Positions 54,406 through 63,700 of a DNA stretch of 64,000 nucleotides are shown here, one piece after another. The stretch is from Amycolatopsis alkalitolerans (GTDB lineage Bacteria > Actinomycetota > Actinomycetes > Mycobacteriales > Pseudonocardiaceae). The DNA lies in NCBI RefSeq assembly GCF_006152065.1, contig NZ_VDFW01000003.1:186001-250000 (forward strand). The letters are read 5' to 3'. A program made the position numbers and the translations under genes. How positions within the stretch are numbered: the stretch's first letter is position 1; the number at the start of each line of letters is the position of its first letter. The notes under the pieces were generated by a model. That model ran no database searches and was not told where the DNA came from. It was given only the letters and a program-made list of their open reading frames with translations.

Positions 54406-55245
54406 ATGGCGACGTTCGGCCAGACCGCGAAACGCATCGCGAACCGGCCCCTCGAGGTCCTCGACAACTTCGGCGACCAGATGTCCTTCTACGCCAGGGC
54501 GCTGGCGTGGACACCGAGGACGATTCGCCGCTACACCAAGGAAGTCCTGCGGCTGCTCGCCGAGGTGAGCTTCGGCTCGGGCTCGCTCGCGGTGATCGGC
54601 GGCACGGTCGGCGTGATGGTCGGGCTCACCCTGTTCACCGGTGTGCTGGTGGGCCTGCAGGGTTACTCGGCGCTCAACTCGATCGGCACCTCGGCGTTCA
54701 CCGGGTTCCTGACCGCGTTCTTCAACACGCGCGAGATCGCGCCGCTGGTCGCGGGCCTGGCGCTGTCGGCGACGGTCGGCGCCGGCTTCACCGCGCAACT
54801 GGGCGCGATGCGGATCTCGGAGGAGATCGACGCGCTCGAGGTGATGGCCGTGCCGAGCCTGCCGTACCTGGTCACGACGCGGATCATCGCCGGGTTCGTG
54901 GCGGTCATCCCGCTCTACATCATCGGCCTGCTGTCGTCCTACCTGGCATCGAGGCTCGTGGTCGTCTATATCTACGGCCAGTCGGCCGGGACCTATGACC
55001 ACTATTTCGACCTGTTCCTGCCACCGCAGGACGTCTTCTATTCGTTCGTGAAAGTGCTGATCTTCAGTGTCGTGATCATCCTGACGCACTGCTACTTCGG
55101 TTACCGCGCCTCCGGCGGCCCCGCCGGTGTGGGCGTGGCGGTCGGCCGCGCGGTGCGCCTGTCCATCGTGACCGTGGCGATCATCAACTTCTTCATCGGC
55201 TTCGCCATCTGGGGCACCACGACGACGGTGAGGATCGCGGGATGA
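54406..55245 (+). CDS. YrbE-type permease B
   Basis: The protein is 279 residues and a paralogue of the preceding permease, with GVMVGLTLFTGVLVGLQGYS, ALSATVGAGFTAQLGAMRIS, EEIDALEVMAVPSLPYLV and five or six membrane segments. Together with permease A it forms the heterodimer energised by MceG. The stop overlaps the start of the mceA-like gene (ATGA). Confidence 0.93.
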   Translation: MATFGQTAKRIANRPLEVLDNFGDQMSFYARALAWTPRTIRRYTKEVLRLLAEVSFGSGSLAVIGGTVGVMVGLTLFTGVLVGLQGYSALNSIGTSAFTGFLTAFFNTREIAPLVAGLALSATVGAGFTAQLGAMRISEEIDALEVMAVPSLPYLVTTRIIAGFVAVIPLYIIGLLSSYLASRLVVVYIYGQSAGTYDHYFDLFLPPQDVFYSFVKVLIFSVVIILTHCYFGYRASGGPAGVGVAVGRAVRLSIVTVAIINFFIGFAIWGTTTTVRIAG

Positions 55246-56576
55246 CGACCTTGCGCCGCAGGTTGCTGGGCCTGCTCCTGATCGCCGTGATGGTCGGCGG
55301 GGTGACGCTTTCCATCGCCCTGTACAACAAGGCGTTCTCGAAGTTCGTCTACGTGAAGCTCGACGCGAGCGACATCGGCAACCAGTTGCAGGACCAGTCG
55401 GACGTGAAGGTGCGCGGGCTGATCGTCGGCTCGGTGAAGTCGATCGCCGCGACCGAGAACGGCGCCGAGTTGACCCTCGCGCTCGACCCGGCGTCGGCGA
55501 AGATGATCCCGTCGAACGTCACCGCCCAGTTCCTGCCGAAGACGCTGTTCGGTGAGCGCTACGTGTCGCTGGCGATCCCGCAGAACCCGTCGAGCACGAC
55601 GCTGGGCAACGGCGACGTGATCCCCGAGGACCGGTCGCAGGCCGCGATGCAGCTGTCGAAGGCGCTCGACGACCTGATGCCCGTGCTGCAGGCCGTGCAG
55701 CCGCAGAAGCTCTCCGCGACGCTGACCGCGATCTCCACCGCGCTGCAGGGCCGGGGCAACGAACTCGGCCAGACCCTGTCGGATCTGGGGCACTATCTGG
55801 ACGGGCTGAACCCGCACCTGCCCGAACTGCAGCACAACCTGCAGGCACTGGCGAAGTTCTCCGACAACTTCTCCGGTGCCGCGCCGGATCTGGTGCAGGC
55901 GCTGGACAACTTCTCGACCACGAGCAGGACCATCGTGGCGGAGCAGCAGAACCTGCAGACCCTCTACGGCCAGGTGACCGGGGCTTCGCAGACGCTGGAC
56001 TCCTTCCTGCGCGCCAACGCGAGCAACCTGATCAGCCTCAGCGCGAGCGCCAGGCCGACCGCGGAGCTGCTCGCGAAGTACGCGCCGGAGTATCCGTGCT
56101 TCCTTGGCGGGATGTCGCAGCTGGTGGGCCGGCTGGACCAGGCATACGGCAAGGGCACCAACCAGCCGGGCCTGCACGCGACACTGGAGGTCGTCGTCAG
56201 CCGCGGCAAGTACGTGGCCGGCCGGGACGAACCGAAGTTCGAGGACAAGCGCGGTCCCCGCTGCTACGACATCAAGAACGCCCCGAACCCGTTCCCGCAG
56301 TACCCGCCGGACGGTCCGGTCAAGGACGGCAGCAAACCGGGCCCGCCGCCGAAGACGGCCAGTGACGGGCTCGTCCCCGGCTACAACACGGCGAACGCCG
56401 GCGGCTACAACGGCGGCGGCACGACTGCGGGCAACCCGGCCAACACCCCGGCCGAGCAGCAGTTCCTGGACGCGCTGGTCGGCCCGCAGGTGGGGCTGAC
56501 CGCGGACGAGATGCCAGGCTGGAGCGGGCTGCTGGTCGGCCCGCTGTACCGCGGAGCGGAGGTGACCGTCAAGTGA
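55242..56576 (+). CDS. Mce-family substrate-binding protein, MceA position
   Basis: The protein is 444 residues. An N-terminal membrane anchor (LLGLLLIAVMVGGVTLSIAL) precedes the MlaD/Mce domain (VYVKLDASDIGNQLQDQSDV, VKVRGLIVGSVKSIAA) and a long helical region with Gln/Leu repeats (the barrel). The Cys residues in YPCFLGGM and GPRCYDIKNAPNP are typical of actinobacterial Mce proteins of this position. The C-terminus is Gly/Asn/Pro-rich. It is exported and assembles in the hexamer. Confidence 0.92.
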   Translation: MTTLRRRLLGLLLIAVMVGGVTLSIALYNKAFSKFVYVKLDASDIGNQLQDQSDVKVRGLIVGSVKSIAATENGAELTLALDPASAKMIPSNVTAQFLPKTLFGERYVSLAIPQNPSSTTLGNGDVIPEDRSQAAMQLSKALDDLMPVLQAVQPQKLSATLTAISTALQGRGNELGQTLSDLGHYLDGLNPHLPELQHNLQALAKFSDNFSGAAPDLVQALDNFSTTSRTIVAEQQNLQTLYGQVTGASQTLDSFLRANASNLISLSASARPTAELLAKYAPEYPCFLGGMSQLVGRLDQAYGKGTNQPGLHATLEVVVSRGKYVAGRDEPKFEDKRGPRCYDIKNAPNPFPQYPPDGPVKDGSKPGPPPKTASDGLVPGYNTANAGGYNGGGTTAGNPANTPAEQQFLDALVGPQVGLTADEMPGWSGLLVGPLYRGAEVTVK

Positions 56577-57601
56577 GGGGTGTCGCCGCACCGCTGACCA
56601 AACTGGTCATCTTCATCGTGGTGACCGTGCTGTTCACCGCGATACTCGGGATCAGCATCGCCAACATCGACACCAGTTCGACCAGGGGCTACAGCGCGCG
56701 GTTCACCGACGCGACGCTGGTGCTCCCCGGTGACGACGTGCGCATCGCGGGCGTGAAGATCGGTCAGGTCACCGACGTCAAGATCGTCGACCGGCGCCAG
56801 GCGCAGATCGACTTCGAGGTCGACTCGAACCGCACCCTGCCCGCGGACGTCACCGCGACGATCAAGTACCGGAACCTGGTGGGGCAGCGGTACCTCTCGC
56901 TCGCGCAGGGCACGGGTGGCGATCAGGGCGCGCTCAAACCGGGTTCGACGATCCCGCTGGACCACACCACCCCGGCGCTCGATCTCGACGAACTGTTCAA
57001 CGGGTTCAAACCGCTGTTCGCGGCGCTCAACCCGGACGACGTGAACAAGCTGTCCTACGAGATCATCCAGGTGATGCAGGGCGAGGGCGGCACGATCGAC
57101 AGCCTGCTCGCCCACACCGCCACGCTGACCAGCACGATCGCGCAGAAGGACCAGGTGATCGGCGAGGTCATCGACAACCTGAACAACGTGCTCGACACGG
57201 TCAACGCGCACACCCCGCAACTGGACACGCTGATCACGAACCTCCAGCAACTGGTGTCCGGGCTCGCGCAGGACCGCAAACCCATCGGCGACGCCATCGA
57301 CGCGCTCGGCGGCCTCGCGAACACCACGGCCGGCCTGCTCGACAAGGCGCGTGACCCGTTGAAGAACGACATCGCGGCGCTCGGCGTGCTCAGCGACAAC
57401 CTCAACGACAACCAGTCGCTCGTCGAGCACTTCATCCAGTACCTGCCGCAGAAGGTGACCGAATTGACGAGCACGGCGGACTACGGGTCCTGGTTCAACT
57501 TCTTCCTGTGTTCGACCAACGGCAAGGTGGCGCTGCCGCCGTTGGTCCCGTCGATCAACGTCCCGCTGCAGCCGTCGACCCAGCCCCGGTGCACGTCATG
57601 A
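56573..57601 (+). CDS. Mce-family protein, MceB position
   Basis: The protein is 342 residues from a GTG overlapping the mceA stop. It has an N-terminal helix (LVIFIVVTVLFTAILGISI), the Mce domain (GYSARFTDATLVLPGDDVR, IAGVKIGQVTDVKIVDRR) and a helical stretch (QLDTLITNLQQLVSGLAQD). It is the second of six hexamer subunits. Confidence 0.92.
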   Translation: MRGVAAPLTKLVIFIVVTVLFTAILGISIANIDTSSTRGYSARFTDATLVLPGDDVRIAGVKIGQVTDVKIVDRRQAQIDFEVDSNRTLPADVTATIKYRNLVGQRYLSLAQGTGGDQGALKPGSTIPLDHTTPALDLDELFNGFKPLFAALNPDDVNKLSYEIIQVMQGEGGTIDSLLAHTATLTSTIAQKDQVIGEVIDNLNNVLDTVNAHTPQLDTLITNLQQLVSGLAQDRKPIGDAIDALGGLANTTAGLLDKARDPLKNDIAALGVLSDNLNDNQSLVEHFIQYLPQKVTELTSTADYGSWFNFFLCSTNGKVALPPLVPSINVPLQPSTQPRCTS

Positions 57602-58584
57602 AGAGCTTCCAGTCGCGCAATCCCGTGCCCATCGCGATCGTCGGCCTCGTGCTGATGGTGCTGGGCCTCGTCGTCGCGCTGAACGCCGACAACCTGCCGA
57701 TCATCGGCGCCGGGACCACCTACAGCGCGGACTTCACCGAAGCGGCCGGGCTCAAACCGGACGACGAGGTCCGCATCGCCGGGGTCAAGGTCGGCAAGGT
57801 GACCGACGTCGCGCTGGACGGCGCGCAGGTCAAGGTGTCGTTCAAGGTCAAGGACGCGTGGCTGGGCGACAAGACCAGCGCGGCGATCAAGATCAAGACC
57901 CTGCTGGGCCAGAAGTACCTCGCGCTGGACCCGCAGGGGAACGCGACGCTCGACCCGAGCGACACGATCCCCAAGGAGCGCACGCTCTCGCCCTACGACG
58001 TGCTCGACGCGTTCCGGGACCTTTCGTCCACAGTGGACCAGATCAACACGCAGCAGCTCGCGAGCAGCTTCGACACGTTGTCGCAGACGCTGGCCGGCAC
58101 GCCCACCGAGGTCAAGGGCGCGTTGTCGGGGCTGCAGCAGCTGTCGGACACGATCGCCAAGCGCGACACCCAGCTGTCCCAGCTGCTGGCCAACACCAAG
58201 CAGATCAGCCAGACGCTGGCCGACCGCGACCAGGAGCTGACCCAGATCCTGACCGACGGCAACAAGGTGCTCGACGAGATCACCCAGCGGGAACAGGCGA
58301 TCTCGACGCTGCTGACCGGTTCGCAGGAGCTGTCGACGCAGCTGCGGGGGCTGATCAACGACAACGACACGCAGCTGACCCCGGTACTGAACTCGCTGGA
58401 CCAGCTGACCTCGATGCTGCAGCGCAACCAGAACGCGCTCGCGCAGGGCATCGCGAAGTTCGCGCCCTACATACGGGTGTTCACCAACACCGTCGGCAAC
58501 GGGCACTGGTTCGACAACTACATCTGCGGGCTGCTGCTGCCTTCGGTCGGCCCCTTGAACCAGGAGGGGTGTAACCCGAAATGA
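57598..58584 (+). CDS. Mce-family protein, MceC position
   Basis: The protein is 328 residues from an ATG overlapping the mceB stop (ATGA). It has MKSFQSRNPVPIAIVGLVLM (anchor), the Mce domain (YSADFTEAAGLKPDDEVRI, AGVKVGKVTDVALDG) and a coiled, Gln/Leu-rich helical part (QLSQLLANTKQISQTLAD). It ends with a Cys pair in YICGLLLPSVGPLNQEGC. Confidence 0.92.
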   Translation: MKSFQSRNPVPIAIVGLVLMVLGLVVALNADNLPIIGAGTTYSADFTEAAGLKPDDEVRIAGVKVGKVTDVALDGAQVKVSFKVKDAWLGDKTSAAIKIKTLLGQKYLALDPQGNATLDPSDTIPKERTLSPYDVLDAFRDLSSTVDQINTQQLASSFDTLSQTLAGTPTEVKGALSGLQQLSDTIAKRDTQLSQLLANTKQISQTLADRDQELTQILTDGNKVLDEITQREQAISTLLTGSQELSTQLRGLINDNDTQLTPVLNSLDQLTSMLQRNQNALAQGIAKFAPYIRVFTNTVGNGHWFDNYICGLLLPSVGPLNQEGCNPK

Positions 58585-59759
58585 CGGACACCCGCTTCGG
58601 ACAGTCCCTCGCCCGCGGGGTCGCGGTCGCCTGCGTGCTGGGGCTCATCGTCGCCGGTGCGCTGTGGTGGACCCTGTCCGGTGCCAACAAGAAGCACCTC
58701 ACCGCGTACTTCCCGAGCGCGATCGGGCTCTACGTCGGGAACAGCGTCCGCGTGCTCGGGGTCGAGATGGGCACCGTGACCGGCGTGCAGCCGATGGGCA
58801 ACCAGGTGCGGGTCGACATGGAGTACGACCGCACGGTCCGGATCCCGGCCGACGCGCAGGCCGCGATCGTCGCACCCTCGCTGGTCAGCGACCGGTACGT
58901 GCAGCTCGCCCCGGCCTACACCGGCGGCAAGGTCATCGCGGACGATGCCGCGATCCCGCTGAACCGGACCGCGGTGCCGATCGAGGTCGACGACCTGTAC
59001 GCGAGCCTGGACAAGATCAGCCAGTCGCTCGGGCCCAACGGGGTCAACAAGAACGGGTCCCTGTCGGATCTGCTGACCACGCTCTCGAAGAACTTCGACG
59101 GCAACGGCCAGTCGCTGCACGACACCATCACCAAGCTCAGCCAGCTGTCGACGACCTTGTCGGGCAACAAGAACGACCTGTTCGCCACCATCCAGAACCT
59201 CGCGCAGTTCTCGCAGACGCTCGCGGACAGCGACAGCCAGGTGCGCCAGTTCGAGTCGCAGCTCGCCGATGTCAGCGGCTACCTGGCGGGGGAGAAGGAC
59301 AATCTCGCCGCGACCGTGCAGCAGCTCGGCACGACGCTCGCGATGGTGCAGAACTTCATCGACAGCCACCACGACAAGCTGCGGTCCAATGTGGACAACC
59401 TGGCGAGCGTGACGAAGGTGCTCGTTGACCAGCGCAGCGCGCTCGCCCAGATCCTCGACATCGCGCCGGTCGGCCTCGGCAACGTGGCCAACGCCTACAA
59501 CGGGTCGTCGGGCACACTCGACGCGCGGCCGAACCTCAACGAGCTGACCCAGCCGCCGATCGTGATGATCTGCGGTCTGCTCAAGGAGCAGAACCAGCTT
59601 GCCGCGGTCGGCCATCTGTGCGACTCGGTCGCCCCGATCCTCGACGGCACGCTGAAGCTGCCTTCGCTGGCGCAGACCGTGTACGCGCTCCAACACGGTC
59701 AGCTGCCGCCGTTGCCGCTGCCGTTTGTCGACCTCTACGGAACGGGGGGTTCGCAGTGA
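58581..59759 (+). CDS. Mce-family protein, MceD position
   Basis: The protein is 392 residues. N-terminal helix (VACVLGLIVAGALWWTLS), Mce domain (AYFPSAIGLYVGNSVRVLG, VEMGTVTGVQPMGNQVRV) and helical region (QLSTTLSGNKNDLFATIQ). ICGLLKEQNQLAAVGHLC near the C-terminus contains the paired Cys typical of these proteins. It overlaps both neighbours by 4 bases. Confidence 0.92.
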   Translation: MTDTRFGQSLARGVAVACVLGLIVAGALWWTLSGANKKHLTAYFPSAIGLYVGNSVRVLGVEMGTVTGVQPMGNQVRVDMEYDRTVRIPADAQAAIVAPSLVSDRYVQLAPAYTGGKVIADDAAIPLNRTAVPIEVDDLYASLDKISQSLGPNGVNKNGSLSDLLTTLSKNFDGNGQSLHDTITKLSQLSTTLSGNKNDLFATIQNLAQFSQTLADSDSQVRQFESQLADVSGYLAGEKDNLAATVQQLGTTLAMVQNFIDSHHDKLRSNVDNLASVTKVLVDQRSALAQILDIAPVGLGNVANAYNGSSGTLDARPNLNELTQPPIVMICGLLKEQNQLAAVGHLCDSVAPILDGTLKLPSLAQTVYALQHGQLPPLPLPFVDLYGTGGSQ

Positions 59760-60934
59760 AGCGCATCGCCCTCGTCGCTGTCGGCACCGTGGCCGCGCTG
59801 ACGCTCACCGGCTGCGGGTTCGGCAGCATCTACAACCTCCCGCTGCCGGGCGGCGCCGACGTCGGTGACCACCCGTACACCGTCCGGGCCCAGTTCTCCG
59901 ACGTGCTCGACCTCGTGCCGAAGTCCGGGGTCAAGGTCAACGAGGTCCCGGTCGGCCGCGTCGAGTCGATCGGCCTCACCCCGGACGGCTGGCACGCCGA
60001 AGTGACGATGGAGATCAACGGCGACGTGAAGCTGCCGGCGAACGCGCTCGCGAACATCCGGCAGTCGAGCCTGCTGGGTGAGAAGTACGTCGAACTGGAG
60101 TCACCGGGGCCCGACCTCGCGCAGGGCACGCTCACGAACAACGCCGAGATCCCGCTCGCGCGCACCAACCGCAGCGTGGACGTCGAGGAGGTGCTCGGCG
60201 CCCTGTCGATGCTGCTCAACGGCGGCGGGGTCGAGCAGATCAACACGATCACCAAGGAGCTCAACTCCGCGACCTCCGGCCGCGAGCCCGATATCCGGAA
60301 CCTGCTGGACAACGCGAACCAGCTGGTGTCCACATTGGACAAACAGTCGAGTGACATCACCAGGGCGCTCGACGGGCTGAACCGGCTCTCGTCCACCCTG
60401 GCCACGCAGAAGGACAAGCTCGCCGGCGCGATCGACAACCTCGGCCCCGGTCTCGGCGTGCTCGAACAGCAGCGCACGCAGCTGGTCACCATGCTGCAGG
60501 CCCTGCAGCGCCTTTCGGGGGTCACCGTCGACACGATCAACAAGAGCCAGGCGGACGTGGTCGCGGACCTGCGGGCGCTGCTGCCGACACTGCAGAAGCT
60601 CGGCCAGGCGGGCTCGGACCTGCCGAAGTCGCTCGAGTTGCTGTTCACCTACCCCTTCACGGACTCGGCCCTCGCCGGTGCGAAGGGCGACTACTTCAAC
60701 CTGTACGCGAACATCGACCTGAACCTGCAGACGGTCTTGGAGAACCTGGGCCGCAGCCGTGACAACCCGTTGCAGGGGATCCTGCCGAGCAGCCTGGCCG
60801 GCGGCACGCAGGGCGGGTCCTCGTCCACGCCGCCGTTGCCACTGGACGCCGGCTCACCCAAGAGCACCACGAGTGGTCAGCAGTCCCAGGGCGGGCTTTC
60901 GGGCCTGTTCGGCCTGCTGGGGGGAGGTTCCTGA
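59756..60934 (+). CDS. Mce-family lipoprotein, MceE (LprK-like) position
   Basis: The protein is 392 residues from a GTG overlapping the mceD stop. It is the only Mce protein here with a lipobox, LTGC at residues 17-20 after a short hydrophobic leader, so it should be lipid-anchored. The Mce domain follows (AQFSDVLDLVPKSGVKVNEV, VGRVESIGLTPD), then helices and a Ser/Pro/Gly-rich C-terminus. Confidence 0.93.
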   Translation: MKRIALVAVGTVAALTLTGCGFGSIYNLPLPGGADVGDHPYTVRAQFSDVLDLVPKSGVKVNEVPVGRVESIGLTPDGWHAEVTMEINGDVKLPANALANIRQSSLLGEKYVELESPGPDLAQGTLTNNAEIPLARTNRSVDVEEVLGALSMLLNGGGVEQINTITKELNSATSGREPDIRNLLDNANQLVSTLDKQSSDITRALDGLNRLSSTLATQKDKLAGAIDNLGPGLGVLEQQRTQLVTMLQALQRLSGVTVDTINKSQADVVADLRALLPTLQKLGQAGSDLPKSLELLFTYPFTDSALAGAKGDYFNLYANIDLNLQTVLENLGRSRDNPLQGILPSSLAGGTQGGSSSTPPLPLDAGSPKSTTSGQQSQGGLSGLFGLLGGGS

Positions 60935-62202
60935 TGCTGGTACGCAGGACGAGGCTCCAGCTCATCGCCTTCGGAGTGATCTCGGTCGTCGCGATCGTCT
61001 ACGCGCTCATCCGGTTCGCCGGGCTCGGGCAGGTGTTCGGGCAGCACGGCTACACCGTCAAGCTCGAGCTCGAGCAGTCCGGCGGCATCTTCACCGGCGC
61101 CGAGGTGACCTACCGGGGCTTCAACATCGGCCGCGTCGGCCCGCTGCGGCTGACCGCGACCGGTCTCGAAGCGGATCTCGACATCGACCCGAGCGCGCCC
61201 AAGGTGCCGGCCGATCTGCAGGCGGTGGTCGCCGACCGGTCGGCGGTCGGGGAGCAGTTCGTCGACCTGCGCCCGGCGCACGACGCGGGGCCGTACCTCA
61301 AGGACGGTTCGGTGATCCCGGCAGGCAAGGCCCAGACGCCGATCGCGACCCAGCAGGTCATCGGTGATCTCGACGGGCTGGCCCGCTCGGTCCCGACGGA
61401 CGCGCTGCGCACGGTCGTCGACGAGTCCTACAACGCCTTCAACGGCACCGGGACCGACCTCCAGGTGCTGCTGGACACCCTGCGCGACTTCACCAAGTCC
61501 GCACAGGAGAACCTGCCGCAGACGGTGCAGCTGCTCAACGCCGGTGGCCAGGTGCTCGACACGCAGAACCACGAAGCGCGGAACATGGCCGAGTTCAGCC
61601 GGAACCTGAACGAGCTGTCCGCGACGCTGAAGAGCTCCGACCCCGACCTGCGCAGGCTGATCCAGGCCGCCCCGGGCGCGGCACAGTCGATCAACCAGCT
61701 GATCACCGACACCGGGCCGGGGCTGGCCGAGCTGTTCGCGAACCTGCTCACCACGTCGAACCTGCTGCTGACCCGGCAGGACGGGATCGAGCAGGTGCTG
61801 GTGACCTACCCGGAGCTGGCGGCCGGTGCGTTCAGCGTGGTGCCCGGCGACGGCACGGCGCATCTCGGGCTCGTGCTGAACACCTTCGACCCGCCGCCGT
61901 GCATCAAGGGCTACCCGGACCCGGGCTACTACCGCACCGGCGCGGACACGGCGCCGCGCTCGCCGAACTGGAACGCCTACTGTGCCGAACCGACGGGCAG
62001 CCCGATCGACGTCCGGGGTTCGCAGAACGCGCCGTACAACGGGGTGCCGACGGTGCCGAGTCAGCAGCAGGTGAACCAGAACGCGGACCGTCCGCAGCAG
62101 CAGCTGGCCGAGCAGGCCGGGCAGTCCGGCCCGCCCGGGGTCGCCGGTTCGCCCGGGGTGTCCATCAACAGCCTCGCCGGCCTGCTGGGCCTGCCCGGCT
62201 GA
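60934..62202 (+). CDS. Mce-family protein, MceF position
   Basis: The protein is 422 residues. Its N-terminal helix is LIAFGVISVVAIVYALIRF, then the Mce domain (VKLELEQSGGIFTGAEVTYR, GFNIGRVGPLRL) and a helical region. PPPCIKGYPDPGYY and NAYCAEPTG supply Cys residues; the C-terminus is Gln/Pro/Gly-rich. Sixth Mce subunit; it shares one base with the mceE stop. Confidence 0.93.
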   Translation: MLVRRTRLQLIAFGVISVVAIVYALIRFAGLGQVFGQHGYTVKLELEQSGGIFTGAEVTYRGFNIGRVGPLRLTATGLEADLDIDPSAPKVPADLQAVVADRSAVGEQFVDLRPAHDAGPYLKDGSVIPAGKAQTPIATQQVIGDLDGLARSVPTDALRTVVDESYNAFNGTGTDLQVLLDTLRDFTKSAQENLPQTVQLLNAGGQVLDTQNHEARNMAEFSRNLNELSATLKSSDPDLRRLIQAAPGAAQSINQLITDTGPGLAELFANLLTTSNLLLTRQDGIEQVLVTYPELAAGAFSVVPGDGTAHLGLVLNTFDPPPCIKGYPDPGYYRTGADTAPRSPNWNAYCAEPTGSPIDVRGSQNAPYNGVPTVPSQQQVNQNADRPQQQLAEQAGQSGPPGVAGSPGVSINSLAGLLGLPG

Positions 62203-62238
62203 CCGGGACGCCACACCGCCTACCTACTCTGGAGTGTT

Positions 62239-62829
62239 ATGAGTTCCGAGGACCTGGAAACGCCGACGGAGGAGACCTCTGCGGAGGAGCCCTCCGAATC
62301 GGGCGACGGCGGCTCGAACAGCCGCTACCTCGTGCTCGGCACCGCCGCGCTGGCCACCGCCGCGCTGATCCTGGCGGCGGTCTTCGGGATCCAGTGGTGG
62401 TCGGCCTCCGGCAACGACAACCTCGCGCTGGCCCAGGCGCGGGATGCGGTGGTCAAGCAGGGCGGGATCGCGGTCAAGGCCTACACCGAGCTGGACTACA
62501 CCAATCCCGACGCGTTCTTCCAGAACGTCATGAACGTGTCCACAAGCGACATGCAGACGCTGATGAAGAACTCGGAGGCCAACTACCGCCAGTCGCTCGC
62601 GCAGGCCAAGACCAAGGTCACCACGACCGTGCAGGACATCGGCGTCGAAGAACTCGACGATCACGCCGGCAAGGCCAGCTTCCTCGCGGCCATCAGCACG
62701 CTCGTGACCCAGAACGGGCAGCAGCCGGTCGCGAAGCCGTTGCGGCTGGAGGTCCAGATGACCCGGGTCGGGCAGGACTGGAAGGTGTCCGGGATCAGTT
62801 CGGTGCCGCTCGTCAGCAGCGGTCAGTAA
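62239..62829 (+). CDS. Mce-associated membrane protein (Mas) 1
   Basis: The protein is 196 residues with an acidic N-terminal tail, one helix (RYLVLGTAALATAALILAAVFGI), then an outside NTF2-like domain (LALAQARDAVVKQGGIAVKA, WKVSGISSVPLVSSGQ). Mas/Mam-type proteins sit at the end of mce operons and probably stabilise the complex. No signal of truncation. Confidence 0.85.
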   Translation: MSSEDLETPTEETSAEEPSESGDGGSNSRYLVLGTAALATAALILAAVFGIQWWSASGNDNLALAQARDAVVKQGGIAVKAYTELDYTNPDAFFQNVMNVSTSDMQTLMKNSEANYRQSLAQAKTKVTTTVQDIGVEELDDHAGKASFLAAISTLVTQNGQQPVAKPLRLEVQMTRVGQDWKVSGISSVPLVSSGQ

Positions 62830-62852
62830 GCGCCGCAGGAACGGAGTTCGTC

Positions 62853-63695
62853 GTGCCAACCAGCAACCATGGCCGCCCGCAGTCGGTGCGGCGGCCCAGG
62901 GTAGCGGGCCTGCGCCGGCCATCGCCGGGCCCGCGGCCGGAGACCGAAGAGCGGTCGGATGGCCCGGAGATCGCGGAGAGCCTCTTCACGCCCGCGCCCA
63001 AGAAGCCGAGCCCGCGGGCGAAGCATCGGGACAGTGGTAAGCCGAAGCCCGCCGACTTTTTCGAGGCCGAGACCGAGGTCGCGCACGATGAGCCGGAGCC
63101 CCGGGTGCGGGTCCGCCGTCCCCGGAACCCGTACGTCATCGCGGGCGCGCTGTTCGGGCTCGCCGTCGTGCTGGCCGGGTTCGCGGTGTTCTTCAAGATC
63201 AAGGACAACGAGATCAGTGCGGCCACGGACAATACCGCGCTGCTGGACGCGGGTCGTACCGCACAGGTGAACCAGGCCGCGACGAACGCGGCGGCGACAC
63301 TGTTCTCCTATGACTACAACGACATCGCGAAGACCCAGAACGCCGCCAAGGACCTGCTGCTCAACGACGACGTCCGGGCGAAGTACAACAGCCTGATGGG
63401 CCAGGTCGAGCGCCTCGCGCCGCAGCAGAAGATCGTGGTCACGGTCAAGGCGAGCCGCAGCGCCGTCATCATGCTGAACGGCGACACCGCGCGCGTGATG
63501 GTCTTCGTCGACCAGACCGCCACCCGGACCGACCAGAACCAGACCTCCAGCGGCAGCGCCCAGCTGTGGATGAACATGAAGTACGTGGACGGGAAGTGGA
63601 AGGTCAACGCCATGGACACGTACAACTCCCAGCCCGCCGCCAGCACGGCGCCGGCCCCGAGCAGTCAGCCGTCCGCCCCGCGGCCGTCCCGCTGA
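62853..63695 (+). CDS. Mce-associated membrane protein (Mas) 2
   Basis: The protein is 280 residues from a GTG with GGAACGGAG upstream. A basic/Pro-rich cytoplasmic head (about 1-90), one helix (PYVIAGALFGLAVVLAGFAVFF) and an NTF2-like outer domain (QAATNAAATLFSYDYNDIAK, WMNMKYVDGKWKVNAMD) with a Ser/Pro tail. It is parallel in design to the preceding protein and forms a Mas pair with it. Confidence 0.85.
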   Translation: MPTSNHGRPQSVRRPRVAGLRRPSPGPRPETEERSDGPEIAESLFTPAPKKPSPRAKHRDSGKPKPADFFEAETEVAHDEPEPRVRVRRPRNPYVIAGALFGLAVVLAGFAVFFKIKDNEISAATDNTALLDAGRTAQVNQAATNAAATLFSYDYNDIAKTQNAAKDLLLNDDVRAKYNSLMGQVERLAPQQKIVVTVKASRSAVIMLNGDTARVMVFVDQTATRTDQNQTSSGSAQLWMNMKYVDGKWKVNAMDTYNSQPAASTAPAPSSQPSAPRPSR

Positions 63696-63700
63696 GCCGG